A stretch of 64,000 nt of DNA, from contig NZ_JAANOZ010000007.1 of the NCBI RefSeq assembly GCF_011320115.1, positions 62,001 to 126,000 of the forward strand, in the 5' to 3' direction. A program made the position numbers and the translations under genes. The DNA comes from Croceibacterium segetis. Lineage in GTDB: Bacteria; Pseudomonadota; Alphaproteobacteria; Sphingomonadales; Sphingomonadaceae. Of the stretch, positions 60,335 to 64,000 are shown piece by piece. The number at the start of each line of letters is the position of its first letter. Position 1 is the first letter of the stretch. The notes under the pieces were generated by a model. It was not told the DNA's origin. It saw only the letters and a program-made list of their open reading frames with translations, and searched no databases.

Positions 60335-61480
60335 ATGACTAAGGCCAGTGACGCCGTCGCGCTCGCCGAGGCGCTGATCGCCTGCGAGAGCGTGACCCCC
60401 GCGCACGGGCCGGTGTTCGACGCGCTCGAGGCCATGCTCGCGCCGCTCGGGTTCGAGATCCATCGCTTCATAGCCGGCGAGGGCTCCGATCCGGTCGAGA
60501 ACTGCTTCGCGATTCGCAGAGGGGCGGAGGGATCGCGGCATTTCGCCTTTGCCGGCCACCTCGACGTGGTTCCGGCGGGCGAGGGCTGGAACAGCCGCCC
60601 GTTCACGCCCGAGCGGCGCCAGGCGCCGGGCGGCGAGATGCTTTTCGGGCGCGGCGCGGTGGACATGAAGAGTTCGATCGCGGCGATGGTCGCGGCGGCG
60701 GCGGAAATCCCGGGCGAAGCGGGCACGCTCAGCATGATCATTACCGGCGACGAGGAAGGCCCGGCGATCCACGGCACGCGGGCGCTGATCGGGTTGATCC
60801 GCGAGCGCGGCGAGGTGCCCGACCTGATCCTCGTCGGCGAGCCGACGTGCGTTGCGAAGCTCGGCGACATGGTGAAGATCGGCCGCCGCGGCTCGATCAA
60901 CGTCTGGCTGACGGTCGAGGGGCGGGAAGGGCACGTCGCCTATCCGCAGCGGGCCGACAATCCGATCCCCAGGCTGGTGGCGATGCTGGCCGAGCTCGAC
61001 GCGTGGGTGCTCGACCAGGGCACCGAGTGGTTCGAGCCGTCGAATCTCGAGATCACCGAGCTGCAGGTCGGCAACCCCGCGCACAACGTGATCCCTCCGC
61101 GAGCGGTCGGGCGTATCTCGATCCGCTTCAACGATTTGCACACCGGCGCAGAGCTGGCGCACAAGGTCAGCGAGATCGCGCAGAAGCACGGCGGCACAGT
61201 CGAGCCGATCATCTCGGGCGAACCGTTCCTCACCCCTCCCGGCCCCTTCTCAAAGCTGCTGGCGGAGGCGATCAAGGCCGAGACCGGGATCGATCCCGAG
61301 CTCTCGACCAGCGGCGGCACGTCGGACGCGCGGTTTCTCAAGGATCTTGCCCCGGTGATCGATTTCGGGCCGGTCAACGCGACGATGCACAAGCGCGACG
61401 AAGCGATCGCGGTCGAGGACCTGGCAACGCTGGTGCGAATCTACCGCCGGATCGCGCTGGCGGCGCTGGAGGGGAAGTGA
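60335..61480 (+). CDS. dapE: Succinyl-diaminopimelate desuccinylase
   Basis: The protein is 381 aa of the M20 family. Zinc ligands are seen in FAFAGHLDVVPAGEGWNSRP (His), FGRGAVDMKSSIAAM (Asp) and IITGDEEGPAIHGTRAL (catalytic Glu-Glu). NPIPRLVAMLAELDAW lies in the lid domain, and STSGGTSDARFLKDLAPVID is a DapE hallmark. It hydrolyses N-succinyl-LL-diaminopimelate in the lysine/peptidoglycan pathway. The next gene starts 1 bp after its stop. Confidence 0.96.
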   Translation: MTKASDAVALAEALIACESVTPAHGPVFDALEAMLAPLGFEIHRFIAGEGSDPVENCFAIRRGAEGSRHFAFAGHLDVVPAGEGWNSRPFTPERRQAPGGEMLFGRGAVDMKSSIAAMVAAAAEIPGEAGTLSMIITGDEEGPAIHGTRALIGLIRERGEVPDLILVGEPTCVAKLGDMVKIGRRGSINVWLTVEGREGHVAYPQRADNPIPRLVAMLAELDAWVLDQGTEWFEPSNLEITELQVGNPAHNVIPPRAVGRISIRFNDLHTGAELAHKVSEIAQKHGGTVEPIISGEPFLTPPGPFSKLLAEAIKAETGIDPELSTSGGTSDARFLKDLAPVIDFGPVNATMHKRDEAIAVEDLATLVRIYRRIALAALEGK

Positions 61481-61481
61481 G

Positions 61482-62792
61482 ATGGGTCACCGGCTGACGC
61501 TGTTCATCCTGGTTGGGTTCGTGCTCGGCATCGCCTGTGGCTTCGCGCTCAACCAGAGCTTCGCAGCGGGCGACCCGGCGCTGGCGCAGTGGGCCGACTA
61601 TCTCAAACTGCTGCCCGACGTGTTCCTGCGGCTGATCAAGATGATCATCGCGCCGCTGGTGTTCGGCACGATCGTCAGCGGCATCGCCGGTCTCGGCGAC
61701 GCGCGCGAGCTTGGCCGCATCGGCGGGCGCGCGCTCGGCTGGTTCGTCGGTGCGAGCCTGATGTCGCTAACGCTCGGGCTGATCCTGGTGAATCTGTTCC
61801 GCCCCGGCGTCGGCCTGGCGCTCAGCGCGGCGACGCCGGTCGGCGAGCTGGCGACGAGCGAGTTCACCCTGCGCCACTTCGTGCTCGAGATTTTCCCCAC
61901 CAGCGCTTTCGACGCGATGGCGCAGAACAACATCCTGCAGATCCTGGTGTTCTCGGTCTTCGTCGGCGTCGGGCTTTCGGCGCTGCGCGAGCGCGGCGCG
62001 GTGCTCGTGCGCGCCGCCGAGGCGCTCGCCGACCTGATGCTGCAAGTGACCGATTACGTGATGCGCTTCGCCCCGTTCGCGGTCTTCGGCGCGCTTGCTT
62101 CGGTCGTCGCCACCAAGGGCCTCGGGATTATCGCCACTTACGGCGTGCTGGTGAGCGAGTTCTACTTCGCGCTGATCCTGCTGTGGGTGCTGCTGCTGTC
62201 GATCGGCGCGATGTTCTTGCGCCGCCGTATCTTCGCGCTGGTGCGCTACATCCGCGCCCCGCTGATCCTGGCCTTCTCGACCGCCAGCTCGGAAGCCGCG
62301 CTGCCCAAGCTGTTCGAGCAGCTCGACCGCTTCGGCGTGCCGCGGCGCATCTCGGGCTTCGTCCTGCCGCTCGGCTACAGCTTCAACCTCGACGGCTCGA
62401 TGATCTACATGAGCTTCGCGGCGATCTTCATCTCGCAGGCTTACGGCATCCCGCTGACGACCGAGCAACAGGTGGTCATGCTGCTGACGCTGATGGTCAC
62501 CTCGAAGGGCATCGCCGGCGTTCCGCGCGCGAGCCTGGTGGTGATCGCGGCGACGCTGACCCAGTTCAACCTGCCGATCGAGGGCATCGCGCTGCTACTC
62601 GGGATCGACCAGTTTCTCGACATGGGCCGCTCGGCGACCAACGTCGTGGGCAATGCCGTGGCAACTTCGGTCATCACCAAGTGGGAGGGGATGCTCGAAA
62701 AGCCCAAGCCCGACGAGGTCGAGCCGCCGCACGCGCCGAGCCACACGCCCACACATGGGCGGCAGGGACTCGATCTCGACCCAAGCGCCTAG
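61482..62792 (+). CDS. Dicarboxylate/amino acid:cation symporter (DAACS family)
   Basis: The protein is 436 aa with about eight TM helices and two re-entrant loops. LIKMIIAPLVFGTIVSGIAG, FSTASSEAALPKLFEQLDRF (serine-rich loop), YSFNLDGSMIYMSFAAIFIS and the VTSKGIAGVPRASLVVI region are the GltP/DctA hallmarks. It imports glutamate, aspartate or C4-dicarboxylates with protons or sodium. It begins 1 bp after dapE and is the last gene of the pair. Its stop shares CTAG with the convergent gene. Confidence 0.93.
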   Translation: MGHRLTLFILVGFVLGIACGFALNQSFAAGDPALAQWADYLKLLPDVFLRLIKMIIAPLVFGTIVSGIAGLGDARELGRIGGRALGWFVGASLMSLTLGLILVNLFRPGVGLALSAATPVGELATSEFTLRHFVLEIFPTSAFDAMAQNNILQILVFSVFVGVGLSALRERGAVLVRAAEALADLMLQVTDYVMRFAPFAVFGALASVVATKGLGIIATYGVLVSEFYFALILLWVLLLSIGAMFLRRRIFALVRYIRAPLILAFSTASSEAALPKLFEQLDRFGVPRRISGFVLPLGYSFNLDGSMIYMSFAAIFISQAYGIPLTTEQQVVMLLTLMVTSKGIAGVPRASLVVIAATLTQFNLPIEGIALLLGIDQFLDMGRSATNVVGNAVATSVITKWEGMLEKPKPDEVEPPHAPSHTPTHGRQGLDLDPSA

Positions 62793-63184
62793 CGGGCCAG
62801 CGCCACCGGGGCGAACTGGCTGAGGCCGCAGGTCGGGCCCGGAATCGAGCTACCCTGGATCAGCACGGTGATCGTGTCGACGCTGCACAAGTTGCCGGTC
62901 GTGATCTTGTAGCCGAAGCGCTTCTCGCGGCCGAGGTCGGGGCAGCGCGAAGCGAGCGTGTTGCGATAACGGGTTCCGTTACGCATGATGAAGTCAATCG
63001 TCTGATCGTCGTAGACTTTGGTTTCCAAGATGTCGGCGACGCGCACGCAATCCACCGGCCGTCCGGCGGCTACGACGGCTGGTGCCGGCGCACGGCTTTG
63101 CGCGCCAACCGACGCGGTTGGCGTACAGGCCGAAGCGGCGAGCGCTGCGGTGAGGGCCGAAGCGGCAGCGAGCGTGTGTTTCAT
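62789..63184 (-). CDS. DUF6491-like lipoprotein
   Basis: The protein is 131 aa. The signal peptide MKHTLAAASALTAALAASAC has a lipobox (ASAC). The family features are DCVRVADILETKVYDDQTID, FIMRNGTRYRNTLASRCPDL and NLCSVDTITVL, with Cys in the pattern of this family. Function is unknown. It is monocistronic, separated by 27 bp from the nth stop. Confidence 0.8.
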   Translation of the reverse strand: MKHTLAAASALTAALAASACTPTASVGAQSRAPAPAVVAAGRPVDCVRVADILETKVYDDQTIDFIMRNGTRYRNTLASRCPDLGREKRFGYKITTGNLCSVDTITVLIQGSSIPGPTCGLSQFAPVALAR

Positions 63185-63211
63185 GGTTCGTCTCCTCCTG
63201 CGGGCACGGGC

Positions 63212-63892
63212 TCACGCAGATCGCGGAGCGGGCGCCCGCCTACCTCTGCCAACGGGGGGCTCGAGGACCTTGTTCCTGAATTCGCACAAGTGGTTCACCG
63301 CGCACCGCCAGCACTCGGGCAGGCGCGCCTTGCAGGTGTAGCGGCCGTGCAGGATCAGCCAGTGGTGCGCTCCGGCGCGGAACGGCTGCGGCACGCGCTT
63401 CTCGAGCTTGGCCTCGACTTGCTCGGGCGTCTTGCCCTTGGCGAGGCCGGTGCGGTTACTCACACGGAACACATGGGTGTCGACCGCGAAGGTCTCCTCC
63501 CCGAACGCGCAGTTGAGCACGACGTTCGCGGTTTTGCGCCCGACGCCCGGCAGCGCGGTAAGGGAGTCGCGATCGCGCGGAACCTCGCCGCCATGCTCGG
63601 CGATTAGCTTCTCGGACAAGGCGATGACGTTCTTGGCTTTTGAATTGAACAGCCCGATCGTCTTGATGTGCCGCTTGAGGCCGTCCTCGCCAAGCTCGAC
63701 CATCTGCTGCGGCGTCTTCACTTCGGCGAACAGCTTGCGGGTCGCCTTGTTGACGCCGACGTCGGTCGCCTGGGCGCTCAGCACGACGGCGATGAGCAGT
63801 TGATAGACGTTGCCGAACTCGAGCTCCGTCTGCGGATCGGGATTGTCCTCGGCGAGCAGACGGAAGAATTCGAAGATTTCCGCTTTCGTCAC
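63212..63892 (-). CDS. nth: Endonuclease III
   Basis: The protein is 226 aa. The helix-hairpin-helix is LTALPGVGRKTANVVLN with catalytic Lys120; the second catalytic residue is Asp138 in AVDTHVFRVSNRTGL. The 4Fe-4S cluster is bound by Cys187, Cys194, Cys197 and Cys203 (C-x6-C-x2-C-x5-C). It excises oxidised pyrimidines from DNA. The GTG start at 63892 overlaps the preceding stop by 4 bp (GTGA), and no ATG is nearby. The C-terminal Pro/Arg-rich tail is short. Confidence 0.97.
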   Translation of the reverse strand: MTKAEIFEFFRLLAEDNPDPQTELEFGNVYQLLIAVVLSAQATDVGVNKATRKLFAEVKTPQQMVELGEDGLKRHIKTIGLFNSKAKNVIALSEKLIAEHGGEVPRDRDSLTALPGVGRKTANVVLNCAFGEETFAVDTHVFRVSNRTGLAKGKTPEQVEAKLEKRVPQPFRAGAHHWLILHGRYTCKARLPECWRCAVNHLCEFRNKVLEPPVGRGRRAPAPRSA

Positions 63893-64000
63893 GCCTGGCC
63901 GATCACCCGCGCGACGTGCAGCGTGTTGGCATATTGCTGGAAACGCACGGCCTTGCCGTCGCGAAGCCGCCAGACGTGCACGAACTGGGTATCCTGCGAC
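63889..64000 (-). CDS. SnoaL/NTF2-like protein, C-terminal part (cut by window edge)
   Basis: Only the last 36 residues are in the window. They read from the right edge through QFVHVWRLRDGKAVRFQQYA to NTLHVARVIGQA. The VHVWRLRDGKAVRFQQY pattern is the typical last strand pair of SnoaL-like (nuclear transport factor 2) domains. The stop overlaps the GTG start of nth, so the two genes are cotranscribed. Nothing more can be said about its substrate. Confidence 0.7.
   Translation of the reverse strand, partial: SQDTQFVHVWRLRDGKAVRFQQYANTLHVARVIGQA

Noticed and set aside
61589-63607. Long open frame (672 codons) crossing the symporter, the DUF6491-like gene and nth
   Set aside because: It covers three genes in different frames and strands and shows only a composition-biased product.

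Overview
The window is a gene-dense, GC-rich chromosomal segment. I infer an alphaproteobacterium of the order Sphingomonadales. The grounds are several small families I associate with that group (UPF0262, a CC_3452-like protein, DUF6491/DUF6152-like proteins), a cysteine-free L36, a GTTC-N7-GTTC type SOS box, frequent GTG/TTG starts and a long 'GAGGAT/GAGACG'-type palindromic intergenic repeat. No transposase, phage gene, CRISPR array, rRNA or tRNA was found. About 75 coding regions are annotated. Most convergent neighbours are 0-5 bp apart or share their stop codons.

1-8 kb: a transaldolase-like gene cut by the window edge, two small secreted proteins, the translational GTPase TypA, and a large secreted G8-domain/beta-helix protein. 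6.8-11.7 kb: a reactive-sulfur detoxification locus. A sulfide:quinone oxidoreductase-like flavoprotein is divergent from a dithiol ArsR-type repressor (SqrR/BigR type). The repressor is followed by a persulfide-dioxygenase-like metallo-hydrolase, two YeeE/YedE proteins, a DUF442 sulfurtransferase-like protein and a TauE/SafE exporter. Two tandem TTAG-N6-CTAA elements lie just upstream of the repressor gene.

11.8-15.6 kb: a run of small genes, mostly unassigned or regulatory: an atypical response regulator, a membrane-anchored LuxR-type HTH protein, a 4-TM protein, a RadC/JAB-only protein and a MarR-like protein. This is the least explained region. 15.7-24.4 kb: a paralogue of the early secreted protein, a PQQ-type sugar dehydrogenase, a Band7/NfeD pair, an NDUFA9-like protein, and a valine/branched-chain operon (mmsA, enoyl-CoA hydratase, mmsB) with a parS-like palindrome in its leader. 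23.6-28.1 kb (minus strand): a mannose-related cluster (GT4 fused to an alpha/alpha-barrel-like domain, a GH130 enzyme, ManA).

28.3-42 kb: an old-yellow-enzyme family protein, an NTF2-like protein, FtsH, two membrane proteins, RpoZ with its terminator, a PLD/cardiolipin synthase-like enzyme, an intergenic region with a LexA-type box, IF-1 with a TTG start, a copper P-type ATPase with a Met/His-rich secreted partner, and DnaB. 42-54 kb: a dispersed-type palindromic repeat, UPF0262, a degenerate GH25, cytidine deaminase, VanZ, a Rieske oxygenase, PilZ, an M14 peptidase behind two DUF4136 proteins, GalE, L36, a HAD hydrolase, HxlR-GFA, TatA and ComM/YifB. 54.5-57.8 kb: the classic rpmH-rnpA-yidD-yidC-engB operon. 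57.8-64 kb: secreted proteins, a GST, a cupin, DapE, a dicarboxylate symporter, Nth and a partial NTF2-like gene. L34 and L36 both have terminator-like hairpins with T-runs in their leaders.
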